Of a stretch of 64,000 bases of DNA, positions 17,013-24,759 are shown in pieces. The DNA is from Kordia periserrulae. Its GTDB lineage: Bacteria; Bacteroidota; Bacteroidia; Flavobacteriales; Flavobacteriaceae. The stretch is from the NCBI RefSeq assembly GCF_003054265.1, contig NZ_QBKT01000014.1, forward strand, positions 18,458 through 82,457. The letters are read 5' to 3'. Position 1 is the first letter of the stretch. Each line of letters starts with the position of its first letter. The translations under genes and the position numbers were made by a program. The notes under the pieces are model-generated. The model worked only from the letters and a program-made list of their open reading frames with translations. It ran no database searches and was not told the origin of the DNA.

Positions 17013-17690
17013 ATGGAAAAATGCTTTTTTAGTACTATTGCAATTATTTTGTTCTCACTAAACGTAAATGCACAAAATTGTCCTTTTGATAATACCTTTT
17101 ATAGAGATTTGACGCCTCCATCCTCAGGTGCAACCGTTAGTGACCCTTGTGTTTTTGGTGGTGATCTCATCACTGTGAATGTTACACTAGGTGAAACGTA
17201 TGACTTTTCAACATGTTCAACAAATACACTTGATTTAACCATGACGCTATATAATACCGCAGGAACAGACATTCTAGCAACGGATGATGATGGTTGTGGT
17301 CCATTTGCTGGTCCAGCAACCATTAGCTGGACGGCAACCTATACAGGAACTGTCAATCTCTTAGTAGATGAATTTCCTTGTAATAGTGGCACCAATTGTA
17401 TCACTTTGGACGTCACTTGGCAAGAGACATTAGGAACTAGTGATGATTTCGTTTTTGATCAAGTATCTATCTATCCGAATCCAACTTCCGAAGTAGTATA
17501 CATTAATTTAAGAGATCTAAAAGATGCTGTAACCTTACAAATATTCGATATAAATGGTCGTGTACTACACACGAAACGCATCCTTCAAAGCAAGGTAGTT
17601 CAATTCAAATTAAATGCTCCTACAGGTTTGTATTTTATTGAATTACGTTCAGAAGATCGAAAGAGTATCTACAAATTGATTAAAAACTAA
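17013..17690 (+). CDS. Small secreted protein with T9SS type A sorting domain (cassette 5)
   Basis: This 225-residue protein has a signal peptide (residues 1-20, ending LNVNAQN). A Cys- and Thr-rich beta-sandwich domain over 22-140 (NCPFDNTFYRDL, TYDFSTCSTNTLDLTM, LLVDEFPCNSGTNC) resembles the PPC-like / bacterial pre-peptidase C-terminal domains. The T9SS type A tail spans 148-225 (VSIYPNPTSEVVYINL through IYKLIKN). It should be exported across the outer membrane and attached or released. Six Cys suggest disulfides. It sits in the cassette run; the closing TGCCAAC (17695) is present, but no matching opening is seen. A -7-like TATCTTTA lies about 60 bp upstream. Confidence 0.8.
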   Translation: MEKCFFSTIAIILFSLNVNAQNCPFDNTFYRDLTPPSSGATVSDPCVFGGDLITVNVTLGETYDFSTCSTNTLDLTMTLYNTAGTDILATDDDGCGPFAGPATISWTATYTGTVNLLVDEFPCNSGTNCITLDVTWQETLGTSDDFVFDQVSIYPNPTSEVVYINLRDLKDAVTLQIFDINGRVLHTKRILQSKVVQFKLNAPTGLYFIELRSEDRKSIYKLIKN

Positions 17691-17694
17691 TGTT

Positions 17695-17720
17695 TGCCAA
17701 CAACAGTAATCGTTGCACAA
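17695..17720. other. Compact cassette junction after cassette 5
   Basis: TGCCAAC, 10 nt (AACAGTAATC), GTTGCACAA. The following about 70 bp looks like a decayed RepA start (a TGGCTTTC... hairpin-like stretch and a TTTTC run) before similarity is lost. Confidence 0.45.
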
Positions 17721-17810
17721 ATTCCCAATTTCGTAAAATAGCTGGCTTTCAGTTTTATGAACTTTTCTTTTTGTCATTGACTTCCTAGAATCTTTGATTT
17801 CCTACGCATG

Positions 17811-17873
17811 TGATGAGTTTATCGAAGTATGTGCTGAGCTTGTCGAAGTATGTACTGAGTTTATCAAAGCATA
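17811..17873. repeat. Three tandem copies of a 21-bp repeat
   Basis: Copies at 17811-17831, 17832-17852 and 17853-17873 share TGAGyTTrTCrAAGtAtG. The core TGAGCTTGTCGAAG is a short motif I know to be scattered in flavobacterial intergenic DNA; a variant (TGAGCGTAGTCGAAATG) occurs near 29365. Confidence 0.7.
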
Positions 17874-17877
17874 CGGT

Positions 17878-18001
17878 AAACCACATTGTATATGTGTGGG
17901 TTTTGTTTTACATTTATAAAAAATAACAGGAAGTTATTGTAAAATTAGTTCCTGTTAGTTACTAGATTTGGTATGTAAACAGGAATTCTTGTTATACGTA
18001 C
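17878..18001. repeat. RepB copy 2: attC-like junction in front of cassette 6
   Basis: AAC (17879-17881), exactly 120 nt, GTT (18002). The same internal hairpin as copy 1 is present (TTCCTGTTAGTT ... AAACAGGAA), with changes in the loop. It ends TATACGTAC directly before the cassette opening. Confidence 0.6.
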
Positions 18002-18025
18002 GTTGTGTGTAATTATAACTGACAA

Positions 18026-18811
18026 ATGAAAATTGACGGAAAGACAAAAATTTATGGTATTCTTGGCGACCCTATTAAGCAAGTTGCTACACCGGAATTG
18101 ATGAATTCTATTTTCAAAAAAAATGGCGAAAACAAAGTTCTAATACCATTTCACGTCAATCAGGTTTCTCTGGAGTTGACAATCCAAGGATTAAAGAAGA
18201 TTCAAAATTTCAAAGGTGCTGTTATTACAATGCCACATAAAGTAGAAATCCTAAAGTATCTTGATGAAACATCAGATGAAGTGAAAATGATTGGAGCTTG
18301 CAACGTTATCAAAAGAACTCCTGAAGGAATAATCAAAGGTGAATTACTGGATGGCAAAGGATTTATTCAAGGGTTAAAAAGTAATAACCATTTTGTTGAG
18401 TCTAAAAGAGTCTTTCTTTTAGGTTGTGGTGGAGCTGCATCTGCAATAGCATTTGCTTTATGCGAGAATAAAATTCAGAAGTTATCAATCTTTAATCGAA
18501 CGAAATCAAAAGCTATGAAACTGATTGATAAACTGACAAAGGCATATCCAAATATCGACATATCATATAGTGATAATGTTTCGAATGATTTAAATATTCT
18601 AATTAATGGAACTTCTGTAGGAATGAAAGAAAGTGACAAACCTCTTTTGTCTTTATCAAATTTGAATAGTAATACATTAGTTGCAGATATTATTATTAGT
18701 CCTGAAATGACTTGTACTTTGAAACAGGCAACTCAAAAAGGGTGTCAAATTCATAAAGGAATTGCAATGCTAGAAGGACAGATTAAGTTAATGAATGAAT
18801 TTATGAATTGA
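18026..18811 (+). CDS. Cassette 6 protein: shikimate/quinate dehydrogenase-like
   Basis: This 261-residue protein has the AroE fold. The N-terminal substrate domain has GILGDPIKQVATPELMN and the catalytic-Lys motif ITMPHK (Lys of the family TxPxK). A DGKGF motif supplies the family Asp. The Rossmann domain has VFLLGCGGAASAIAF and an NADP-type NRTKSKA loop, then INGTSVGM. The usual SxS shikimate-binding pair after GxP is replaced by QVAT, so the substrate is probably not plain shikimate; YdiB- or RifI-like paralogues are alternatives. It is unlikely to be the housekeeping AroE. Cassette ends are exact: GTTGTGTGT (18002) and ACACACAAC (18820). Confidence 0.8.
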   Translation: MKIDGKTKIYGILGDPIKQVATPELMNSIFKKNGENKVLIPFHVNQVSLELTIQGLKKIQNFKGAVITMPHKVEILKYLDETSDEVKMIGACNVIKRTPEGIIKGELLDGKGFIQGLKSNNHFVESKRVFLLGCGGAASAIAFALCENKIQKLSIFNRTKSKAMKLIDKLTKAYPNIDISYSDNVSNDLNILINGTSVGMKESDKPLLSLSNLNSNTLVADIIISPEMTCTLKQATQKGCQIHKGIAMLEGQIKLMNEFMN

Positions 18812-18819
18812 AATTAACT

Positions 18820-18954
18820 ACACACAACACGGTATATAAAAGATATCGGCTTAAGTAATAGAACGAAAGATAAAATATAGAACAAAGGTTAGTGCTTAAC
18901 CAAAAAGTTAGTGCGTAAAAATCCGCTACTTTTCATATACTAACCGTTGGCAAC
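18820..18954. other. attC-like junction (cassette 6 / cassette 7)
   Basis: ACACACAAC (18820-18828), 117 nt, GTTGGCAAC (18946-18954). Left GTATATAAAAGATATCGG (18832-18849) pairs imperfectly with right CCGCTACTTTTCATATAC (18923-18940). The right segment is almost the same as at 16164, so junction sequences are related between cassettes while the outer 9-mers are cassette-specific. Confidence 0.7.
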
Positions 18955-18969
18955 CATTGAAAAAACTGA

Positions 18970-19869
18970 ATGGAACTAAAAGAAATAACTAAATCTGATT
19001 TTAAAATTTCTGATTATCGAAATAAAACAACTGTTTTTGAGTTTGACAATTCAAAATACAAACTAATTCTTGGAAACCTTCAAGAAATTAGAATGTCGGT
19101 TTATCTGTATTTTGATGTAAAGTTCTTTAAGAATGACAAATTGATTTTATCGGGTGAAATGCAAGAGCCTAATGGATATTACGAACTTTATTCGCCAAAC
19201 AAAAAATTCGTTTACATTCCATTAAAAGGTGGACAAGAGATAATCAATTTAGACTCAAATCAAAAATTAATAAGTTCTGTCGATTGGTTTAATGGCAACA
19301 TATTTAACCATGCTTCCACAAAAATGATAATCAATGGAGCAAATGAATTTAAAGTTATTGATTTACAACAGATGAAAGAAATATTTCATCATAAGGAAGA
19401 AAAGGAATATTTAAATGATGCGTTTTTCGTAGAAGATAATTTGATTTGGAGATTTACACCAAATGGAGACATTGCCGAATTGAATTTAGAATCTAAAGAA
19501 CAAAAAATTGCGGATATCGAATTGCCTTTTTCAATGTTCGGAATTGACTTGGCAAAATATAAACCTCTTATTGACAAGAAAACACATTGTTTAGGTTTGC
19601 CTAAAGGCGGAATGGCATATTCAGGAAATCTAAATCATTGGAACTATCTAAATTCAAAGAAAAAAATAGTTTTTGAGACTTTAGTACCAACATCTGACAT
19701 AAAATACAGTAAAGGCTATGAAAGAGACTATTGTAATGTTGAGTATAAGTATGTCGAATTAATAAAACGGTTGCCAACAACCTATAAAAATAAGGGCGGA
19801 ATAACTGCCCAAACAAAAGATAATAACAATAATAAACTTTGGTCTAAACTGAAAAGATTATGGTCTTAA
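18970..19869 (+). CDS. Cassette 7 protein: hypothetical, C-terminus encoded by the junction
   Basis: This 299-residue soluble protein has no signal. Repeating beta segments (KFVYIPLKGGQEIINLDSN, LIWRFTPNGDIAELNLESK) hint at a beta-propeller-like body; no family recognised. The cassette-closing GTTGCCAAC (19770-19778, exact complement of the opening at 18946) lies inside the reading frame. The last about 31 residues (from LPTTYKNKGG to LKRLWS) are therefore written in the attC-like junction rather than in the cassette body. These tail residues are Asn/Lys-rich and unlike the rest. Either the native stop was lost or junction-encoded tails are tolerated. Confidence 0.6.
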   Translation: MELKEITKSDFKISDYRNKTTVFEFDNSKYKLILGNLQEIRMSVYLYFDVKFFKNDKLILSGEMQEPNGYYELYSPNKKFVYIPLKGGQEIINLDSNQKLISSVDWFNGNIFNHASTKMIINGANEFKVIDLQQMKEIFHHKEEKEYLNDAFFVEDNLIWRFTPNGDIAELNLESKEQKIADIELPFSMFGIDLAKYKPLIDKKTHCLGLPKGGMAYSGNLNHWNYLNSKKKIVFETLVPTSDIKYSKGYERDYCNVEYKYVELIKRLPTTYKNKGGITAQTKDNNNNKLWSKLKRLWS

Positions 19870-19903
19870 AACCACCACTATTCCTATACTAGACAGTTGT
19901 GTG
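19770..19903. other. attC-like junction (cassette 7 / cassette 8), overlapping an ORF
   Basis: GTTGCCAAC, 117 nt, GTTGTGTG (19896-19903). Left CCTATAAAAATAAGGGCGG pairs imperfectly with right CCACCACTATTCCTATAC. It has the same length as the cassette 6/7 junction. Confidence 0.6.
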
Positions 19904-19914
19904 TCATTTGAGAA

Positions 19915-20277
19915 ATGAAATCGGAAAAGAAAATTAAAATATTAGACTCGTGGAATATTTCTGGATTCGGAATAATAGCCGAAGTGGAAAATGTTCAAGA
20001 TGGAATTCCAAAAGGAACGATTTTAAAATCTCAAGAATCTGAACTGACTTGGATTGTGAAAAGTCGAATTGTGGAAACTTTGGCAATTGATGAGTTGACC
20101 AGATTTCCAAACGAAACTGAAACACCAATTCATCTGAATTTAAAAAATGTCTCGAGTATGGAAAAAACTAAAGAAAGAATTGTGGAAAAAAATCTAAATC
20201 GGATTTTCCAATATCATCTTGAACCAAATAAACATAACGAAAAACCGAAAAGTGGAGAAAAACTATTAGTTGAATAA
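19915..20277 (+). CDS. Cassette 8 protein: small hypothetical
   Basis: This 120-residue cytoplasmic protein has an N-terminal half that looks like a small beta barrel (WNISGFGIIAEVENVQDGIP, then GTILKSQESELTWIVKSRI), similar in pattern to EF-Tu domain-2-like folds. The C-terminal half is charged and helical. No family recognised. The cassette opens with GTTGTGTGTC at 19896, but the expected closing complement is missing. A truncated RepA begins at the stop codon, so the right end of this cassette has been lost. Confidence 0.55.
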   Translation: MKSEKKIKILDSWNISGFGIIAEVENVQDGIPKGTILKSQESELTWIVKSRIVETLAIDELTRFPNETETPIHLNLKNVSSMEKTKERIVEKNLNRIFQYHLEPNKHNEKPKSGEKLLVE

Positions 20278-20362
20278 AAAAACAAGGCATTCTCAGTCCT
20301 TTTAAGGAAGCCTTTCTATGAAACCCTAAAATTTGCAACGCTTACAATCCAGCTATAGTTGC
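20278..20362. repeat. RepA copy 5 (short remnant)
   Basis: About 85 bp matching the terminator and following segment of RepA. The terminator still forms: GGC(A)TTC pairs with GAAGCC, then a T-rich run. It marks the right end of the cassette run. Confidence 0.6.
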
Positions 20363-20451
20363 CGTATTTTACTCATAATCACAAAACCCACATTGCACAA
20401 AACCAATCTTTACACTACATTTATAGAAAACCAATAACCAAACCAACCACC

Positions 20452-22212
20452 ATGACCAAACTTTTCTATAAAATAGTTTCCAAAAACTATCTGCTCATAT
20501 TGCTCTTTACATGCTGTCTTGTGTCCTGCACAGATGCAAACACAAAAGAAAACACTGCTGTAAACATAGCGCTTTCCTTTCCAACCGAACACTACAAAGA
20601 ACCTCTAGACGGACGATTGATCCTGCTTATCTCCAAAGATACCGTCACCGAACCACGCTTTCAATTGCGAGACGATTCGAAAACCTGTCAAGGCTTCGGC
20701 ATGGACGTGACCGACTGGAAACCTAGCGAATCTCTTCAATTTGATGCAGCATCGTTTGGCTATCCTGTCGAAAACTTTGCGGACTTGCCTTCAGGCGAAT
20801 TTTATGTGCAAGCGGTATTTCACAAATACGAAACCTTCCATCGCGCAGACGGATTGACTGTGAAATTACCCATGGATCGAGGCGAAGGACAACAATGGAA
20901 TCGCGCACCTGGCAACCTCTACTCGATGCCGCAAAAAATAACCATTAAAGACGGAGCATTTCCATCTCTGACTGTAAAACTCGATCAAAAGATTCCACCG
21001 ATTGAACCACCAAAAGACACTAAATATGTAAAACATATCAAAATCAAAAGTAAATTGTTGAGCGATTTTTGGGGACGCGATATGTATGTCGGCGCGCATG
21101 TACTCTTGCCAGAAGGCTGGGACACGCATCCTGATGTAAAATATCCACTCGCGATTATGCACGGACATTTTCCTAAAGATTTTGACGGATTCCGAACCAC
21201 GCCACCCGATCCAAATTTAAAACCAGATTACAGCGAACGTTTTGACGTAGAAGGATATAATATCATGGTGCAGCAAGAAGCCTATGACTTTTATAAAACA
21301 TGGACAGGTCCTGATTTCCCAAGAGTGATTGCTATCAAAATTCAGCATCCAACACAATATTATGACGATTCGTACGCGGTCAACAGTGAAGCGCAAGGTC
21401 CGTATGGCGATGCGTTGACGTACGAACTCATTCCATACATCGAAAAACAATTCAGAGGTATCGGCGAAGGCTGGTCACGCTTTGTCTACGGAGGAAGTAC
21501 GGGCGGCTGGGAAGCCTTGGCAGTACAAGTAAAATATCCAAAAGAATACGGAATGTGCTTTGCGGCATGTCCCGATCCAATTGATTTTAGAGCCTATTGT
21601 TTGGTAAATATTTACGAAGACGAAAACGCCTATTACGAAAAAGGCACATTCCGAAAAACGCTCGTGCCAGGACATCGTGATTACTTAGGAAATGTTGATG
21701 CAACGCTCAAAGACATGAACTACCGCGAATTGGTCTTAGGCTCCAAAGGACGTTCGGGACAGCAATGGGACATTTGGGAAGCGACCTTCTCTCCTATTGA
21801 TAACGAAGGCTATCCGAAACGAATTTGGGATCGCCTTACGGGAGAAATTGATAAAGAAGTGGCAGCGTATTGGAAAGAAAACTACGATTTAGCCTATATC
21901 TTAAAAAGAGATTGGGCAAAATACGGACAAGACTGGGTACATAAAATTCATTTGTACTGCGGCGATATGGACAATTATTACCTAAACAATGCGGTATACC
22001 TTGCGGAAGATATTCTATCAGAAACCACCGAACCGTATTACGACGGTGAAGTAGACTATGGCGATCGTGCCGAACACTGCTGGAACGGCGACCACGACAA
22101 TGGAAATCACATCAGTCGTTTGCGCTATCATCGTATGTTCATCAAAAAATATGTAGACAAAGTTGCCAAAGTAGCGCCCAAAGGTGCTGATTTGACAAGC
22201 TGGCGTTATTGA
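20452..22212 (+). CDS. Lipoprotein alpha/beta-hydrolase (putative esterase)
   Basis: From ATG 20452 the protein has 586 residues and begins with a type II signal peptide (LLILLFTCCLVSC-T). A longer reading frame from 20359 would hide this signal. An N-terminal beta domain (to about 190) precedes an esterase-like hydrolase with nucleophile motif YGGSTGGWEA (Ser349, GxSxGG). The later sequence has a conserved HIHLYCGDMDNYYL-type acid region and a C-terminal EHCWNGDHDNGNH with candidate catalytic His. It is probably attached to the outer or periplasmic membrane face. The substrate is unknown; the pattern resembles esterase D / enterochelin-esterase-like proteins. It is not part of the cassettes. 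Confidence 0.75.
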   Translation: MTKLFYKIVSKNYLLILLFTCCLVSCTDANTKENTAVNIALSFPTEHYKEPLDGRLILLISKDTVTEPRFQLRDDSKTCQGFGMDVTDWKPSESLQFDAASFGYPVENFADLPSGEFYVQAVFHKYETFHRADGLTVKLPMDRGEGQQWNRAPGNLYSMPQKITIKDGAFPSLTVKLDQKIPPIEPPKDTKYVKHIKIKSKLLSDFWGRDMYVGAHVLLPEGWDTHPDVKYPLAIMHGHFPKDFDGFRTTPPDPNLKPDYSERFDVEGYNIMVQQEAYDFYKTWTGPDFPRVIAIKIQHPTQYYDDSYAVNSEAQGPYGDALTYELIPYIEKQFRGIGEGWSRFVYGGSTGGWEALAVQVKYPKEYGMCFAACPDPIDFRAYCLVNIYEDENAYYEKGTFRKTLVPGHRDYLGNVDATLKDMNYRELVLGSKGRSGQQWDIWEATFSPIDNEGYPKRIWDRLTGEIDKEVAAYWKENYDLAYILKRDWAKYGQDWVHKIHLYCGDMDNYYLNNAVYLAEDILSETTEPYYDGEVDYGDRAEHCWNGDHDNGNHISRLRYHRMFIKKYVDKVAKVAPKGADLTSWRY

Positions 22213-22248
22213 TTTTTATAAGATTTAATTCGCAGCAACCCATTTGTA

Positions 22249-22971
22249 ATGAACGTAATTACTAAAAAATCAACAGTTAGAGAAATTCTTAAAAAGTGCT
22301 TCATACACTATCATCAAGATGGTTTACACAAGTTAATTACAGAAATTCACGACGCTATTTTGTCACACAAAGTTACTTTTCCGAATTTAGAATTTTGTGC
22401 TGAGACTGTGTTTGAAACACTTCCTGAAAATCAACACCTTCCTTTTTGTGATGCTATCCATCGCTTAAAAACTGAAGGCGGCAACGTTCTTTTAGGTAAA
22501 ATTTTGCAAAAAAGATTGCCTTTCGACTATACACAATCTATCGAAAAAGCCACCGAATATATTGCGGATGCCGATATTTGGTATGTATGTGATATTATAG
22601 GTGAACGTGTTTATGGGTACGCACTGTTGCATGAACCGCAAAGAACTATTCAAGAAATAAAAAGACTGTCCAAACACAAAACCAATTGGGTTCTCAGAGC
22701 GTTAGGCGCTGGAACTCATTATGCTATTAAAAAAGGATTGGAGAAATCGCATGTAAAAAACATGTTTACAATATTGCTTTCATTCGCAAATGCTAAAGAT
22801 AAGGAAGTGAGACAAGGAATCGGTTGGGCAGCCAAAACTACGGCAAAATTTCATCCAGATATTATTGCATTGTACTCCGCTGACATAAAGCATCCCGAAA
22901 ACACAGCATATTGGTTTAGAAAAAAGATTGAAATTGGTTTAAACAGAAATGCTTATGCCAAGAAAAATTGA
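22249..22971 (+). CDS. HEAT-like repeat protein, possibly AlkD-type DNA alkylation repair
   Basis: This 240-residue, all-helical protein contains paired helices such as TNWVLRALGAGTHYAIKKG and VRQGIGWAAKTTAKFHP, typical of HEAT/ARM repeats in the DNA alkylation repair family (PF08713, AlkD/AlkC-like). AlkD glycosylases recognise alkylated bases through such a solenoid. A catalytic Asp/Trp set cannot be confirmed by eye, so it may be a non-enzymatic HEAT protein. Its 3' end overlaps the start of the radical-SAM gene by about 20 bp, which implies translational coupling and a shared task, plausibly DNA repair. Confidence 0.55.
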   Translation: MNVITKKSTVREILKKCFIHYHQDGLHKLITEIHDAILSHKVTFPNLEFCAETVFETLPENQHLPFCDAIHRLKTEGGNVLLGKILQKRLPFDYTQSIEKATEYIADADIWYVCDIIGERVYGYALLHEPQRTIQEIKRLSKHKTNWVLRALGAGTHYAIKKGLEKSHVKNMFTILLSFANAKDKEVRQGIGWAAKTTAKFHPDIIALYSADIKHPENTAYWFRKKIEIGLNRNAYAKKN

Positions 22972-23842
22972 AGTCACATCCGTTCTAAACAAAACTAAAA
23001 AAAGAGATAGCTGGTTTTTAGACGATTACACGGTAAATTTATACAGCAGTTGTTCATTTAACTGTTTGTATTGCTACATTAGGGGAAGTAAGTACGGAAC
23101 AAATTTGGAAGAAAGTTTATCGATTAAATCCAATGCTATTGAAGTGTTGGATAGACAGCTTTTTCGGAGAGCCAAGAAAAATGAATATGGTATTGTTGTG
23201 TTATCTTCTGCTACTGATCCGTATTTACAACTAGAAAAAACATACGAACTCACAAGAGAAGCTCTAAAACTCATTGCTAACTATAAGTTTCCTGTTCATA
23301 TCATTACGAAATCGGATTTAATAGAACGCGATTTTGACTTGCTACATCAAATAGATAAAACGGCTATTCACTCAAATGATTTAAAAGATAGATTGCACAA
23401 CCGAGGAACCATTATATCCTTTTCGTTTTCAACTTTGGACGATACGGTAGCTAACATCTTTGAAAAAGGAGCTACAAAACCTTCTGTACGACTTAAAACA
23501 TTGAAAAATACAGTTCGCGAAAACTTTCACACAGGAGTCAGTTTAATGCCGTTATTGCCCTTTATATCAGATACTACAGAGCACTTACATTTATTATTTT
23601 CTACATTCAAAAAAAGCAATGTAAAATACATACTTCCTGCAACAATTACCCTTTTCGGAAACGGTAAGGCAGACAGCAAAACGTTGGTTTTAAATGCTAT
23701 TAGAAAACATTTTCCTGAATTGGAAAATAGGTATTTGAATTATTTTAAAAACGGTTCACAAATGCCTGATTTTTACAAAAAAGCATTCGCTGCTAAAATG
23801 AAAGAACTTTGCAACGAATACGAAGTCAGTAATAGGATATAA
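22955..23842 (+). CDS. SPL-family radical SAM protein
   Basis: From the second ATG (22955) the protein has 295 residues; the ATG at 22949 is equally possible. The 4Fe-4S motif is CSFNCLYCY (Cx3Cx2C, about residues 31-38), typical of spore-photoproduct-lyase-like proteins. It is followed by VVLSSATDPY and HIITKSD motifs of this family. Spore photoproduct lyase repairs thymine dimers in spores, but non-spore-formers carry many relatives of unknown activity. Coupling to an AlkD-like gene supports a nucleic-acid repair or modification role (inference). No C-terminal SPASM cluster is seen. Confidence 0.8.
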   Translation: MPRKIEVTSVLNKTKKRDSWFLDDYTVNLYSSCSFNCLYCYIRGSKYGTNLEESLSIKSNAIEVLDRQLFRRAKKNEYGIVVLSSATDPYLQLEKTYELTREALKLIANYKFPVHIITKSDLIERDFDLLHQIDKTAIHSNDLKDRLHNRGTIISFSFSTLDDTVANIFEKGATKPSVRLKTLKNTVRENFHTGVSLMPLLPFISDTTEHLHLLFSTFKKSNVKYILPATITLFGNGKADSKTLVLNAIRKHFPELENRYLNYFKNGSQMPDFYKKAFAAKMKELCNEYEVSNRI

Positions 23843-23954
23843 TATGCTACTAGACTTTTTATTGTTAGTAAAGCAACGCTAAAACTCCTTTTAGAATTTT
23901 ATTAATTTCAAGAACAAGCGCTAGGTTAGTATCCTTGTGGAAATGAAAGGGTAA

Positions 23955-24040
23955 AATGAGTTGGTGAGTTATTTTTCCTGAATTACTGGAAACAGCATTG
24001 TATGTGTGTGGGTTTTTGTTTTATATTTAGAGAGTAATAT
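23955..24040. repeat. RepB copy 4 (left part only)
   Basis: About 85 bp match the left half of RepB (ATTACTGGAAACAGCATTGT and the following T-rich stretch). It breaks off before the internal hairpin. Directly to the right is a short broken reading frame. Apparently a decayed cassette site. Confidence 0.6.
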
Positions 24041-24184
24041 TGTTTTGACTCTATAGTAGAAAGAGAAAATAATGAGTATCCTATTGTAGTTGACACGTTT
24101 GAGGAATTTGAATATTTAAGTTTTAAACAAATGTTGACTGAATTGGATATAAAAAAACGAAAACTAACAATGCATAACATTTGA
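24038..24184 (+). pseudogene. Fragment of a gene joined to truncated RepB
   Basis: A frame of about 46 codons without a start reads ...DSIVERENNEYPIVVDTFEE... to KLTMHNI-stop. It looks like the 3' end of a gene whose 5' part was deleted together with half of the RepB junction. The last bases (CTAACAATGCATAAC) resemble the reverse complement of the RepB right end. No family recognised. Confidence 0.35.
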
Positions 24185-24190
24185 AAAACT

Positions 24191-24703
24191 ATGTGTAAAG
24201 AAGATTTAAAAATTCATTTTTGTACCTGCTCAAATAAGTTAGAAATTAATATTGACTTTGCAGATGAAGTTGTAAAACTGTATCAATTAAAAAAAAATGA
24301 TTCCCGAATGGCGATATTGAATGATGATGGTTCATATATGGAAACTTACTTTAAATGGACTCTGTCTTCATTTAAAGAGGAAGTCAACAAGAATGGTGTA
24401 ATGGGAATGATGGTATATCCAAAAACACAAATTAATAACGAACTTACAATTGATAGCATTCTAGAAGCTCTAAATTCAAATAGTAATCCGTTTGACTTTA
24501 ACTACAAACCTAAAGAAAAAGATTTTATCAAAATTGAAGAAAAATATAAGTTTATTGAAATTGATGACCACAAACGACCTGCAATAATGGAATATATATC
24601 TTTCAAATTTGAAAATGGAAAATGGGAGTTCGGAAGATATCCAATGCACTTCATACACCAAGAAACTGAAATAGGAAAAATAAAAACGTTGAACAACAAA
24701 TAA
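24191..24703 (+). CDS. Hypothetical protein
   Basis: This 170-residue cytoplasmic protein has no signal or membrane segment. It begins with a Cys-containing MCKEDLKIHFCTCSNKLE and continues as mixed alpha/beta (MMVYPKTQINNELTIDSILE, EYISFKFENGKWEFGRYPM). Base composition is as AT-rich as the cassette cargo, and it follows a decayed RepB junction, so it may be a former cassette gene. No family recognised. It is followed by only about 55 bp before the haloperoxidase gene. Confidence 0.5.
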   Translation: MCKEDLKIHFCTCSNKLEINIDFADEVVKLYQLKKNDSRMAILNDDGSYMETYFKWTLSSFKEEVNKNGVMGMMVYPKTQINNELTIDSILEALNSNSNPFDFNYKPKEKDFIKIEEKYKFIEIDDHKRPAIMEYISFKFENGKWEFGRYPMHFIHQETEIGKIKTLNNK

Positions 24704-24759
24704 TTTTTTACTTTTAAACTTCACGTACAAAAACATATCATATCATTGAGTATCATATA

